From Methanosarcina barkeri 3 (GTDB taxonomy: Archaea; Halobacteriota; Methanosarcinia; Methanosarcinales; Methanosarcinaceae), in the NCBI RefSeq assembly GCF_000970305.1, contig NZ_CP009517.1, positions 3,224,001 to 3,288,000 on the forward strand: 64,000 nucleotides of DNA. Direction: 5' to 3'. Positions within the stretch are counted from its first letter, which is position 1. The number at the start of each line of letters is the position of its first letter. The position numbers were made by a program, and so were the translations under genes. The notes beneath the pieces were generated by a model. It worked only from the letters and a program-made list of their open reading frames with translations. It made no database searches and was not told the origin of the DNA. Shown here piece by piece: positions 27,746 to 37,672 of this stretch.

Positions 27746-28165
27746 TTGACACGTATACTTGCTACCGGGACTTTTGACCTTCTCCACCCCGGACATATTT
27801 ATTTTCTGGCCCAGGCCAGAACTCTGGGAGATGAACTTTTCGTTATTGTTGCGAGAGATTCAAATGTAACTCACAAGCCAAAACCAATTGTGCCCGAGGA
27901 GCAACGGCTGGAGATGGTAAGTGCACTCGGGATAGTCGATAAGGCGCTTCTTGGTAGCGAAAAAGATATGTTTGAACCTCTGAAGCAAATCAGGCCAGAT
28001 ATAATTGCCCTGGGTTACGACCAGCGTTTTGACGCCGAAATTCTGGAAAAAGAACTTGGCAAAAGAGGGCTTCCTGCAAATGTGGTAAGAATTCCACTTT
28101 CGAAACAATGCCCACTTTGCAGCACAGGTGCAATCATAAAAGAGGTACTTAAACGGTATGGGTAA
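27746..28165 (+). CDS. ribL: FAD synthetase RibL (FMN adenylyltransferase)
   Basis: A 139-residue nucleotidyltransferase that adds AMP to FMN to make FAD (EC 2.7.7.2), the archaeal solution to FAD synthesis. The catalytic motif HPGH follows TGTFDLL (residues 7-18). The CPLCSTG motif near residue 121 holds the Cys pair conserved in methanogen RibL. It starts with TTG, supported by AAGGTGATC just upstream, a near-perfect anti-16S match. Riboflavin genes ribH and ribC lie within 2.3 kb. Confidence 0.9.
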   Translation: MTRILATGTFDLLHPGHIYFLAQARTLGDELFVIVARDSNVTHKPKPIVPEEQRLEMVSALGIVDKALLGSEKDMFEPLKQIRPDIIALGYDQRFDAEILEKELGKRGLPANVVRIPLSKQCPLCSTGAIIKEVLKRYG

Positions 28166-28250
28166 ATCTGCCCATACCATTTCATATTCGATTGATACCT
28201 GTTATTCTTTGTTTATACCTCTTTTCAGAAAGATAATTTACTGGATTTAT

Positions 28251-29393
28251 TCAGGAAAATACTTTTTCAAGTCTCTCAAGAGCTTCCCTGATTCGGTCAA
28301 TAGATGTTGCATAGGAAATCCTGACAAAGTCCTCGCCAGACGAACCAAAAGCAATTCCAGGCGTAACTGCCACCTGAGCTTCTTTCAGCAGTTGTTCTGC
28401 CACCTGAGTCCCGTTTCCATACTCACTGACATTAGCAAAAGCATAGAAAGCTCCATCGGGCTTTTTACATTCAAGCCCCATTTTGTTCAGGCCGTCAATA
28501 AGGACATCACGGCGCACTTTGAAACGGTCAACCATTGCTTTAACGCTGTCCTGAGGACCCTGAAGGGCTTCAAGCCCACCATACTGAACAAATGTAGTCG
28601 CACTGCTCACGGAATGAGACTGAATTTTAAGTAGAAGTTTGAGAATCTCAGGAGGAGCAGTCAGGTAGCCGAGTCTCCAGCCCGTCATGGCATATGCCTT
28701 GGAAAAACCGTTTACTGTGACAGTTCTCTCCTGCATCCCATCAAAGCTGCCAATGCTGATATGCTCTCTGTCATAGATAATTTTCTCATAAATCTCATCT
28801 GAGACCACTATGAGGTCATGGTCAATTGCAAGATCTGCAATACATTGCAAAGTCTTTTTCCCGAATACTCCACCTGTCGGATTTCCCGGACTATTTACAA
28901 CAATGAGCTTGGTTTTATCAGTGATGTACTCTTCAAAATTGTCAGGAATAAAACCTTTTTCAGGGACTGTCGGAACCCAGACAGTTTCCGCGCCTGCAAA
29001 ACGTATGCATGCATCATAAGTTACCCATGCAGGGTTAAACAGGAGAGCCTGGTCCCCATCATCGAGAACGCCCATCATTACCTCAAAAATTCCCTGTTTT
29101 GCTCCTGGGGTGACAAGAACACCTGTCTCAGTTACATCGAGGTTGTTTTCCGTCCTCAATTTTTCGGCAATGGCTGCTCTTAGTTCAGGGATACCTCCAG
29201 AAGGAGCATAGTGAGTTTTTCCCTCATACATAGCCTTTGCCGCAGCATCGCAGATATTCTTAGGGGTATTGAAATCAGGTTCACCAAGGCTGAAATTGAT
29301 TACGTCTGTACCCTCTTTAATCATTCTTGTCGCAATATTGGAGATCCTTATCGTTGCGGATTCTTCTACACGCTTGAGCCTTGCGGATGACAT
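28251..29393 (-). CDS. Class I aminotransferase, aspartate aminotransferase type
   Basis: A 380-residue PLP enzyme of fold type I. Typical motifs are FSLGEPDFNTP, PNPTGGVF-like VNSPGNPTGGVF, the cofactor Asp/Tyr in VVSDEIYE, and the Schiff-base Lys in VNGFSKAYAMTGWRLGY. Arg in FVRISYATS near the C-terminus binds the substrate carboxylate. Closest to archaeal aspartate aminotransferases, though several substrates are used in this group. Direct operon partnership with ribH, 51 bases upstream, is possible but functionally unrelated. Confidence 0.88.
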   Translation of the reverse strand: MSSARLKRVEESATIRISNIATRMIKEGTDVINFSLGEPDFNTPKNICDAAAKAMYEGKTHYAPSGGIPELRAAIAEKLRTENNLDVTETGVLVTPGAKQGIFEVMMGVLDDGDQALLFNPAWVTYDACIRFAGAETVWVPTVPEKGFIPDNFEEYITDKTKLIVVNSPGNPTGGVFGKKTLQCIADLAIDHDLIVVSDEIYEKIIYDREHISIGSFDGMQERTVTVNGFSKAYAMTGWRLGYLTAPPEILKLLLKIQSHSVSSATTFVQYGGLEALQGPQDSVKAMVDRFKVRRDVLIDGLNKMGLECKKPDGAFYAFANVSEYGNGTQVAEQLLKEAQVAVTPGIAFGSSGEDFVRISYATSIDRIREALERLEKVFS

Positions 29394-29444
29394 AGGGATG
29401 GTCCTGGTATATAAATTCGCTAGTTTATTCAGATATTATAAAAT

Positions 29445-29849
29445 TCACAGCCGCCGTACCAATTTTACTGCGGCTTCAACGGCTCGCTTTGCATAGTCCA
29501 CACGTTCATGAGCAGCCATGCGAGTCATACCTGGGCCTGGAATTCCGAGAGTTACAGGCTTATTGAACTCAAGAGAAAGATCCATGATCTTCCTTGCAGC
29601 ATGCTGCATAACCACCTGGTCATGGTCAGTCTCACCTTCGATTACAGATCCTATAGTAACCACGGCATCGATGTCATCCCTCTGGCAAAGCTTCTTAATC
29701 GCAAGGGGCATATCAAAGACCCCTGGGACAAGAATTGTCTCTTTAACTGTTGCCCCCAGGAATTCCGCGTGTTCTCTTCCAAGCAGTTCCATCTGATAGG
29801 TCAGATCCCTGTTAAATTCAGCTACAACAAATCCTAGGCTGATAGTCAT
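29445..29849 (-). CDS. ribH: 6,7-dimethyl-8-ribityllumazine synthase
   Basis: A 134-residue subunit of lumazine synthase, the penultimate step of riboflavin synthesis. Family motifs are [30 protein letters not shown] (with the substrate-binding GxxIxGxTxH pattern and catalytic His) and the [12 protein letters not shown] loop. GGAGACC lies upstream of ATG. It follows ribC by 39 bases on the same strand and both probably share a transcript. Confidence 0.93.
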   Translation of the reverse strand: MTISLGFVVAEFNRDLTYQMELLGREHAEFLGATVKETILVPGVFDMPLAIKKLCQRDDIDAVVTIGSVIEGETDHDQVVMQHAARKIMDLSLEFNKPVTLGIPGPGMTRMAAHERVDYAKRAVEAAVKLVRRL

Positions 29850-29888
29850 CTGATAAGGTCTCCAGTCTTGTTTTTTACATAAATTAAT

Positions 29889-31139
<1,251 letters not shown>

Positions 31140-31703
31140 TTATTGGCCCTGTAGAAGCGTCATTACATCATGTTTTGTCACGACGCCGATAACTGCTCCT
31201 TTTTCTACTACCAGTACGGCAGGATTTCCTTCCAGCATATGCGACACAACTGAGATAGAAATGCCTGGAGACACTGTTGGGAAAGCCTCTCCCATTATCT
31301 CAGAAACTTTCAACTGGGAAATTGATTTTTTCTTATTTTCGGCCATCAATTTCACTATCATATCTTCGGAAACACTTCCAACCGGAATGCCCTTATCAAG
31401 TACGGGAACCTGTGAGAAACCATGCTTCTGCATCAAGTTTACTACTTCTTCCACAGAATCGCCTGGAGAAACATGAATTACAGGGGAATGCATCAGATCT
31501 ATTATAATAATCTGCTGTTCCTTCTCAACTTCCTCAAAAGCGTCAAGGATTTTCCTGACAGTTGAAAGCCTGGGATCTACATCTCCCGATTCTATACGAG
31601 CTATAAGGGGCTGACTTACTCCTGCCCTTTTAGCCAGATCGCTCTGGGTAAGCCCGAGTTCATTTCTTCTTTTTTTAAGACCTTCGGGTGTTGGAAGCTG
31701 CAT
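31140..31703 (-). CDS. XRE-type HTH regulator with a CBS pair
   Basis: A 187-residue protein. Residues 6-62 form a lambda-repressor-like helix-turn-helix (KRRNELGLTQSDLAKRAGVS, QPLIARIESG). Residues 70-187 form two CBS motifs (MHSPVIHVSPGDSVEEVV and VSEIMGEAFPTVSPGISI), which commonly bind adenosyl compounds. It probably represses or activates genes in response to such a ligand. A palindrome TTACTGATAGTAA lies six bases before ATG, suggesting autoregulation. The same motif class occurs before the homocysteine operon. Confidence 0.85.
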   Translation of the reverse strand: MQLPTPEGLKKRRNELGLTQSDLAKRAGVSQPLIARIESGDVDPRLSTVRKILDAFEEVEKEQQIIIIDLMHSPVIHVSPGDSVEEVVNLMQKHGFSQVPVLDKGIPVGSVSEDMIVKLMAENKKKSISQLKVSEIMGEAFPTVSPGISISVVSHMLEGNPAVLVVEKGAVIGVVTKHDVMTLLQGQ

Positions 31704-31708
31704 GTATA

Positions 31709-31721
31709 TTACTGATAGTAA
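31709..31721. promoter_or_regulatory. Candidate autoregulatory operator of the XRE-CBS gene
   Basis: TTACTGATAGTAA is a perfect TTACT/AGTAA inverted repeat with a three-base centre, immediately upstream of the start codon and next to TATATAATA. Binding here would block initiation or translation. Confidence 0.55.
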
Positions 31722-32127
31722 TTATTATATATAATATCATTGGTTAACATAATTTGTGAAGTTTAAATATAGACAATATTAAACTGAGAGAATTATTCTC
31801 AAAAAAACCCTTTACATAACTGGGTAAAAAGGAGAAATTAAAAAAATACTTGATTTTGAAGATCAGTTAACACAGACACATTGATTAAAAATTATTAGCA
31901 TGTAAGGAAAAAGAAGATAGTAGAAGTTAGCAAAATAGCGATTCAACAAATCAATAGGAGAATAAGAGTTAATAAATATACAGGGTAAAAAATTTATAAA
32001 TTAGTGGAAAATCAGAAGTTAGTAAAAGAACGGAAAGTCGGAAGTCGGCAAATAAAAACAAAACCAGAATTGGTAGAAGAACAGGAAAAATGAAAATAAG
32101 GTAAAACTTCATTCTTAGTGTTTTTAC
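31722..32127. other. Intergenic region, purine-rich
   Basis: No gene or RNA seen. The plus strand carries loose A/G-rich repeats (GAAGTTAGCAAAA, GAAAGTCGGAAGTCGG) downstream of the minus-strand cdc48 gene. Confidence 0.4.
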
Positions 32128-34422
32128 TCAAATGTAAGAGAGATTCTCAATCTCCTTAGATTTCCTTGTTCGGAGTTCGCCTTTTATAGCTTCGTAATAT
32201 TTCATTGTGTCCGATGTCACTGAAGGACTGGTTTCTGTTGCTGCTTTAAGGAAGTGTTTCTGCTTCACCTCTTTAGCGTGAAGGTCTTCACGTAAAGCAA
32301 GCCTTCCTGCCTTTTTACACACGGCTGCAATATCTGCACCTGTATACTGATTGGTCATAGAAACAAGCTTTTCGAGATCAACATCCTCAGAAAGTGTCAT
32401 TTTTTCAGTGTGGACCTTAAAGATCTCCATGCGAGCTCCCTCATCAGGAACCGGAACAAGGATCAGTTCATCAAAGCGCCCTGGTCGAATAAGTGCAGGG
32501 TCAATGACGTCAGGACGATTCGTTGCGCCAATTACTACTACAGCCCTAAGCTCTTCAAGCCCGTCCATTTCGGAGAGAAGCTGATTAAGGATTCTTGCCG
32601 TAACCTGTGGCTCACCTGCATAGGCTCCGCGAACGGGTGCAAGCGAGTCAAGTTCGTCAAGAAAAATAATTGAAGGAGCTACCTGCCTTGCCCGTGTAAA
32701 GACCTCAGAAATCCTTTTTTCGGATTCTCCGTACCATTTGGAAAGCAGATCACTTCCCTTGGCTGCAATAAAATTAGCATCAGATTCGTGGGCTATTGCT
32801 TTTGCAAGCAGAGTCTTTCCCGTACCCGGGGGGCCGTATAGAAGGACTCCTTTGGGAGCCTCAACCCCGATATCCCTGTAAGATTCCGGACTCTTAAGAG
32901 GCCATTCCACTACCTCTTTAAGGAGCTTTTTTAATTCTTCCAGGCCACCGATGTCGTCCCAGCTGACAGCTGGCACTTCAATCAGGATTTCCCTTATTGC
33001 TGAAGGCCGGACATCTTTGAGAGCATTTTCAAAATCCTCTCTTGTTACCTGAAGAGAGTCCAGAATTTCAACCGGAATTTCAGGTTCATTGAGATCGATT
33101 TTAGGCAAAACCCACCGTAGTGCACTCATAGCTGCCTCCCTGCACAGAGCAGCAATATCAGCTCCCACGAACCCATACGTGATTTGAGCAAAATCCATGA
33201 GATTTACGTCTTCGGCAAGAGGCATTCCCCTGGTATGGATCTGGAAAATTTCTAACCTTCCATCAGTGTCAGGGACTCTAAGTTCAATTTCTCGGTCAAA
33301 CCTGCCAGGGCGACGGAGCGCTATATCCAGGGCTTCAGGACGATTAGTTGACCCTATAACAATTACATTCTTGCGAACTTTAAGTCCGTCCATAAGGGAG
33401 AGAAGTTGAGCAACTACTCTCCTTTCGACCTCTCCTGTTACCTCAGCCCTTTTAGGGGCAATGGAGTCAATCTCATCCAGGAAGATAATTGCAGGGGCAT
33501 TCTTTTCTGCGTTCTCGAAAATTTCCCTTATAGCCCTTTCGGATTCGCCGTAATATTTGGACATAATCTCAGGGCCATTGATAGAAATAAAGTAAGCATC
33601 GGATTCATTGGCAACTGCTTTTGCAAGCATTGTTTTTCCCGTTCCGGGCGGACCATGGAGCAATACCCCTTTTGGAGCATCGATTCCTAGCCTGTCAAAA
33701 AGCTCAGGATGCTTCAAAGGCAACTCTATCATTTCCCTGACTTTCCCGATGGCTTCTTTCAGTCCACCCAGATCTTCGTACATAACAGTAGAAATATTAT
33801 GTTCAGGAGTTACTTCGATTGCTTCAGGCAAAAGCTCAACTTGAGTAAAGTCTGTAATTTTTACTATCCCAGATGGAAAAGTAGAAACTACCTGCAATTT
33901 TATTTCTCCAAGCCCGAAAGATGGCACGAAGCCCTCACCGAAAAAGTCCTGGAAGAAATCTTCGAACATAACTTCTTTGCCAAAAGTCTCCGTTTCCTTC
34001 AATTTCCTTAAACTTGTAGTGGAAATAAAATCACCCTTTGAAACCGTACGGTTCATAAATATAGCTTTAAGGGTTTCACTCGGCGCATAGATCTGCATGC
34101 CCTTAGCTACAGGTGCAAGAGTTACACTCTTTGCTTCTTTCCACTCAGCTTTACGAATATTTACATGTTCTCCGATACTGGTTTTTGCATTAGTGCGGAT
34201 AAGTCCATCCATACGTATAATCTCAAGTCCCGAATCACTTGGGTATAGGCGTCCTATGAGGGCTGAAGTCGATTTTCCCCCTCTTATTTCCACAACATCA
34301 AAGGGATTGAGGTCCAGCCTTTCCCTGAAATTTTCACCTATTCGGACAATGCCTTTTCCAACATCCCGTTGATCGGATTCTGCAACTTTTAATTTTATCG
34401 TTGTCTTTTCCGTATCCGTCAA
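32128..34422 (-). CDS. Cdc48/VAT-type AAA ATPase
   Basis: A 764-residue archaeal homologue of p97/Cdc48 that unfolds proteins, probably feeding the proteasome. The N-domain (1-205) has the double-psi barrel ([18 protein letters not shown]). D1 Walker A is GPPGTGKT (257-264) with Walker [11 protein letters not shown]2 has GPPGTGKT with IIFLDELDS. Arg-finger regions [12 protein letters not shown] and [11 protein letters not shown] are intact. Residues 136-172 are a Phe/Gly-rich insertion ([18 protein letters not shown]). It starts with TTG behind ATGGGGGTATTA. Confidence 0.93.
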   Translation of the reverse strand: MTDTEKTTIKLKVAESDQRDVGKGIVRIGENFRERLDLNPFDVVEIRGGKSTSALIGRLYPSDSGLEIIRMDGLIRTNAKTSIGEHVNIRKAEWKEAKSVTLAPVAKGMQIYAPSETLKAIFMNRTVSKGDFISTTSLRKLKETETFGKEVMFEDFFQDFFGEGFVPSFGLGEIKLQVVSTFPSGIVKITDFTQVELLPEAIEVTPEHNISTVMYEDLGGLKEAIGKVREMIELPLKHPELFDRLGIDAPKGVLLHGPPGTGKTMLAKAVANESDAYFISINGPEIMSKYYGESERAIREIFENAEKNAPAIIFLDEIDSIAPKRAEVTGEVERRVVAQLLSLMDGLKVRKNVIVIGSTNRPEALDIALRRPGRFDREIELRVPDTDGRLEIFQIHTRGMPLAEDVNLMDFAQITYGFVGADIAALCREAAMSALRWVLPKIDLNEPEIPVEILDSLQVTREDFENALKDVRPSAIREILIEVPAVSWDDIGGLEELKKLLKEVVEWPLKSPESYRDIGVEAPKGVLLYGPPGTGKTLLAKAIAHESDANFIAAKGSDLLSKWYGESEKRISEVFTRARQVAPSIIFLDELDSLAPVRGAYAGEPQVTARILNQLLSEMDGLEELRAVVVIGATNRPDVIDPALIRPGRFDELILVPVPDEGARMEIFKVHTEKMTLSEDVDLEKLVSMTNQYTGADIAAVCKKAGRLALREDLHAKEVKQKHFLKAATETSPSVTSDTMKYYEAIKGELRTRKSKEIENLSYI

Positions 34423-34942
34423 AATAATACCCCCATCTCAGTAAAAGTGTTCGGAAATTCTTGAAAAACGAAAACATAGCTGTCAGGCTTATAAACCCCA
34501 TTCACTTGCCTTGTTTGTATTCTCAGAAAGTCTTTTAAGTTTATATAAATTAGATTTTTCTTGAATATCTCCTCACTTTCAACATCAGACTCTTTAAAAT
34601 GACTGTTAATATGTCAACAGACGCTTGAGTACTCCGCAACTATGTGATTTTTAGTATAAAGTTCAAAAATACCTTCATCTTCATAGTATATATGTTTCCA
34701 ACCTGATTTTATATATACGATCTGGCATTATAATTTCGTAATATTAGTACTGAACGACTATTCAGGCTCTAGATCATCTACTGATCTTTGGACTGAGTTC
34801 CATACAAGAGCAATTTAAAGATGGATACAGAAAAAGTCGATTTCAAGGATATTTCAAGTATAATTTTAGGATAGTAGACTGGAAAATCGAAAATAGGAAA
34901 GAATGGGAAAATTTAATAAAAGGTGAAAAAAGATAAAACCGC
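34423..34942. other. Intergenic region, no gene seen
   Basis: About 520 AT-rich bases between the winged-helix gene and cdc48. It must hold the cdc48 promoter; TTTATATAAATTAG near 34539 is a plausible TATA region. Confidence 0.4.
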
Positions 34943-35170
34943 TTAGAGCTTGAGTTCCTTAGCCATTTCCTGAAAGACTTTTCCTTTGTCAGTAGTGATA
35001 AAAAGTCCATTTTCGTGTCTGATGAGCTCTTTTTCTTTTAACATTTCAAGGTATTTCTGGGCAATATTAAAGTTTAAATTAACTTCGTATACAATATGAG
35101 TTTTCTTTGCTCCGTTCATTGCTACTCTTAAAATATCTACTGCAATATCAGTCCTGCTCCTTCTCTTAAT
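34943..35170 (-). CDS. Winged-helix protein with an apparent ATT start
   Basis: A 75-residue winged-helix protein of the archaeal SSO10a-like/HTH_45 type: TDIAVDILRVAMNGAKKTHI, VYEVNLNFNIAQKYLEMLKE, then the wing ELIRHENGLFITT and DKGKVFQEMAKEL. This is the full usual domain only if translation begins at ATT (35170-35168), which has GGGGGAGGAG ending five bases upstream. The first in-frame ATG is 17 codons later and would remove helix 1. No ATG, GTG or TTG lies between. Likely a DNA-binding regulator; target unknown. Confidence 0.65.
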   Translation of the reverse strand: MKRRSRTDIAVDILRVAMNGAKKTHIVYEVNLNFNIAQKYLEMLKEKELIRHENGLFITTDKGKVFQEMAKELKL

Positions 35171-36396
35171 ACTGACTCCTCCCCCACGATAGATATAAAA
35201 TAATCTTTGTAAGTAGTACGCTTTAAAAATATTAAAGCATATCTTTTTGTAGGTAACAAAGATTCTAAATCTTTATCGTTCTCCTTTCTATATAACAATT
35301 TCAGTACTATATATAATGCCAAGTTATAAAGAAAAAAGATTTAAACTGACGAGTTCCCTTTTATGGCTAGAGAAAAAGGAGAATTGCAAAAAAAATCGGC
35401 AACTGCTCCTGGTTAGTTATTTCAAATAAAATTTGAGTCAAAAAGGATATATGCTAGGCACTCAACCCATAGAAAACAAAACTGAGAAGTTGCGTAAATA
35501 GGTACGCTAATATTCTTTAAAAAATTTAAACAACTAATGGATAATTTAGCTAAAGGATGGTTATCCTGAAAGTATAAGACATATAAAAGTTAATTTCATT
35601 ATAAAGACATCAGGCAGGATAAGTGATGGAAAGAAATACTCTGCTGGTTTATAGCTTTCTCGTTTTTGTAATTATGGGTTTATTCGCTCATGGCATTTAT
35701 AGGATCAAGTAGATTGGTGAGATGTGTCAAAGTACCTTTATGGTTGTGAGGTCAAAGTAGCAACAAGCCTCTCATGTAGAGAACTGAATCAAATGAGTGT
35801 TATGATATTTCCTATTCCAGTATCAAAGGAAGGAAAACTTGTTTTTCAACCTGTCCAACAAGGTATTTTTTAGTCAGAAACCGGCAAGAAAGTTTTAATT
35901 AGCCTGAAAAGGGCGACAAGAGATTTTATTTTAAAAACGCAATCGAAAATTGTGATAACATAGTGTTAAACGTTAACGTATACAACCGGAATTCCAGATA
36001 CCATTACAGCAGAACTTGGTATTGTGCTCATAGTATCCATAACTGTTGAAGAAAGTTAAATATTCTACTTATTCCTTTGGAACTAAGTCTTGTCCCTTTT
36101 TCTATATTTTACACAGTATTCTATTATAGTCTATATTCTATTATAGTCTACCGTGTAGTAACTATTCAAATGTCCTTCTGTTTTTATGACAATTGACATA
36201 TCATAAAATTTGGTAAGGTGCCCAACACAAACTTCAATATGCATGTCATTTTCCCGACTAAAGGTATTAGATATTGGTTAGTGTACTATATCTGCACATA
36301 TCAATAGAGATTGAAAATTAGAGGGTGGAAAAAGCTTAGACCATTAAAAAAAGCTTAATAAACTCTTAGAACAGAAAATAAAGAAAAGAAAGTGAA
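35171..36396. other. Long intergenic region with a possible micro-protein
   Basis: Apart from the 28-residue frame at 35626 I see no gene. A short stretch near 35981-36058 reads TTGIPDTITAELGIVLIVSI before a stop and may be the end of a lost surface-protein gene. Confidence 0.4.
35626..35712 (+). CDS. 28-residue single-helix membrane peptide
   Basis: MERNTLLVYSFLVFVIMGLF followed by AHGIYRIK: one membrane helix with charged ends. The pattern ending GIYRIK resembles the first helix of haem-binding or Hdr/Nar-type membrane subunits, so it may be the remnant of a longer gene rather than a real micro-protein. Only a weak ribosome-binding site (GGATAAGTG) precedes it. Confidence 0.3.
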   Translation: MERNTLLVYSFLVFVIMGLFAHGIYRIK

Positions 36397-36470
36397 TGGG
36401 CCCGCTGAGATTCGAACTCAGGATCCCCGCCGTGTAAAGGCGATGTCATGACCGACTAGACCACGAGCCC
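36397..36470 (-). tRNA. tRNA-Val (TAC)
   Basis: A complete cloverleaf: acceptor GGGCTCG/CGGGCCC with discriminator A, D arm GGTCTAGTCGGTCATGAC, anticodon loop TTTACAC with anticodon TAC, and T arm GTTCGAATC. CCA is not encoded and no intron is present. Confidence 0.95.
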
Positions 36471-36920
36471 TTTTTGCCTACATTTATAAAATCGCTCTAA
36501 GAGCAAGACCAAAATGTCACTAGTTATATATATCTCTTTTGTTAGGAGAGAAAACCAGAGCCTATCTGAAAATCAGTTATTACATAAAATAAAACCCTAT
36601 TTCATCAAATAAATTTTAAGTTTAATTAAATAAGACTACTATTACGTTATATAATAATATGGCTGTAATGGATGATATAAATGTGATCATAGTATCACTT
36701 TTGTTAATATAAGTTTCCTTTAGTTTATTTATTTTCATACATTCTTATATTGGATAATTCTAATATCTAATAAGACTATTTTCTTAAATTATATTTGTTA
36801 GCGAATATATAATTATTGTAAAGTATAAAATTTAGAATAGTATGTTATTAACCTCCTTGCTTACTCTTATTATACACAAAGATGACATAATTTTGAACCA
36901 TTAGAAAAACTCAGCAAAAG

Positions 36921-36930
36921 ATATTTATAG
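36921..36930 (+). promoter_or_regulatory. TATA box of small-RNA candidate 1
   Basis: ATATTTATAG preceded by the purine-rich AAAAG expected of a BRE. Its centre is 26 bases before G36952, the first base of the RNA's closing stem, which is the usual archaeal distance to a transcription start. Confidence 0.65.
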
Positions 36931-36951
36931 GGGATTGACATGAAGTAACTT

Positions 36952-37022
36952 GTGAGCGGGTCTTTCTTTTATATGATAACCCCAACACCCAACACCCCAA
37001 TTCATACTCCCCAACCCGCTCA
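36952..37022 (+). ncRNA. Small-RNA candidate 1 with C-rich loop
   Basis: TGAGCGGGT (36953-36961) pairs perfectly with ACCCGCTCA (37014-37022), closing a 52-base loop. The loop carries CCCC or CCC at 36980, 36988, 36995 and 37009, separated by short A-rich spacers (AACCCCAACACCCAACACCC). A TATA box sits at the right distance upstream. There is no coding potential. It shares stem sequence, TCT after the stem and ATAACCCC with the locus at 37358. Function is inferred, not shown: C-rich single strands could bind G-rich ribosome-binding sites. Confidence 0.6.
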
Positions 37023-37325
37023 TCTTATTCTCATCAAATAGAAAAATATATTTAGGGAATCAGTTGCAAAGATCTAAATTATATATTTCTATTGTACAGA
37101 CTAGAAAAAAAATCTAGATTTCTGGCCATGAAAATAGTTCTGGAGACTCATTTAGAAAAAGTAACTTATTTAGTATAAAAAGATAAAGAAAAGTGGAGTT
37201 GAACAGGTTCGAGTCTTAACTTCACTCGATGGTATTATAGGCCTTTAATTCAGAACAAAATTTCTAGTTAGAAGAAAATAAATATAAGCTTTGAATTATA
37301 AACTATATACTATAGAAATGAAAAG

Positions 37326-37336
37326 TTATTTATAAG
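37326..37336 (+). promoter_or_regulatory. TATA box of small-RNA candidate 2
   Basis: TTATTTATAAG preceded by GAAAAG (BRE-like). Its centre is about 27 bases before G37358, the first base of the closing stem. Confidence 0.65.
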
Positions 37337-37357
37337 ATGAATAGGTATTCATGTCGA

Positions 37358-37449
37358 GTGAGCGGGTCTCTTTTCCATAGTATAACCCCCAAAACAATAT
37401 CCCCCAACTATTTCCCCCAACTATTCCCCAAACTCTCCAGCCCGCTCAC
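37358..37449 (+). ncRNA. Small-RNA candidate 2 with C-rich loop
   Basis: GTGAGCGGG (37358-37366) pairs perfectly with CCCGCTCAC (37441-37449), closing a 74-base loop. The loop contains C5 blocks at 37386, 37401 and 37414 and a C4 at 37426 (ATATCCCCCAACTATT and similar). TATCCCCC is complementary to the GGGGGATA leader of the F420 oxidoreductase and flavodoxin genes; TTTCCCCC to the GGGGGAAA leaders of DUF2795 genes. A hairpin with T tail follows at once. It is paralogous to candidate 1. Confidence 0.65.
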
Positions 37450-37470
37450 AAACTTTTCTCAGTTTGTTTT
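37448..37470 (+). terminator. Hairpin plus T run ending small-RNA candidate 2
   Basis: ACAAACT (37448-37454) and AGTTTGT (37461-37467) form a 7-bp stem with a six-base loop, followed by TTTT. It overlaps the last bases of the RNA's closing stem, so the two folds compete. Confidence 0.55.
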
Positions 37471-37672
37471 ACCTGTTTATGCAGTTCAGAAAACTTTTCT
37501 GTCAATTTATACTAACTCGTCTAAATTTGCATATAAATTTCTTTTGTATCTACCGCATAACCTGGAAAAGTGATATGACGCAAGTAAAGTAGCTAGAAAA
37601 AGTGAACTCGCTTCTGAAATAAAAAAAGTAAGAAAAAATAAAGGAAATTAAAAAATAAACGAGACCAGAAAA

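Larger units (their letters stand above)
36471..37672. other. Intergenic region carrying two small-RNA candidates
   Basis: No protein gene seen between tRNA-Val and rfcL. The region holds the RNA loci at 36952 and 37358 with their own promoters. Between them, AGTGGAGTT (37193) and AACTTCACT (37219) can form a hairpin. Confidence 0.6.

Noticed and set aside
37190-37230. GGTTCGAGTC resembling a tRNA T-arm
   Set aside because: No acceptor, D or anticodon arm can be built around it; it is the loop of a simple hairpin.
37448-37470. RNA 2 considered as a longer transcript reading into rfcL
   Set aside because: rfcL is on the opposite strand and a hairpin with T tail follows the RNA directly.
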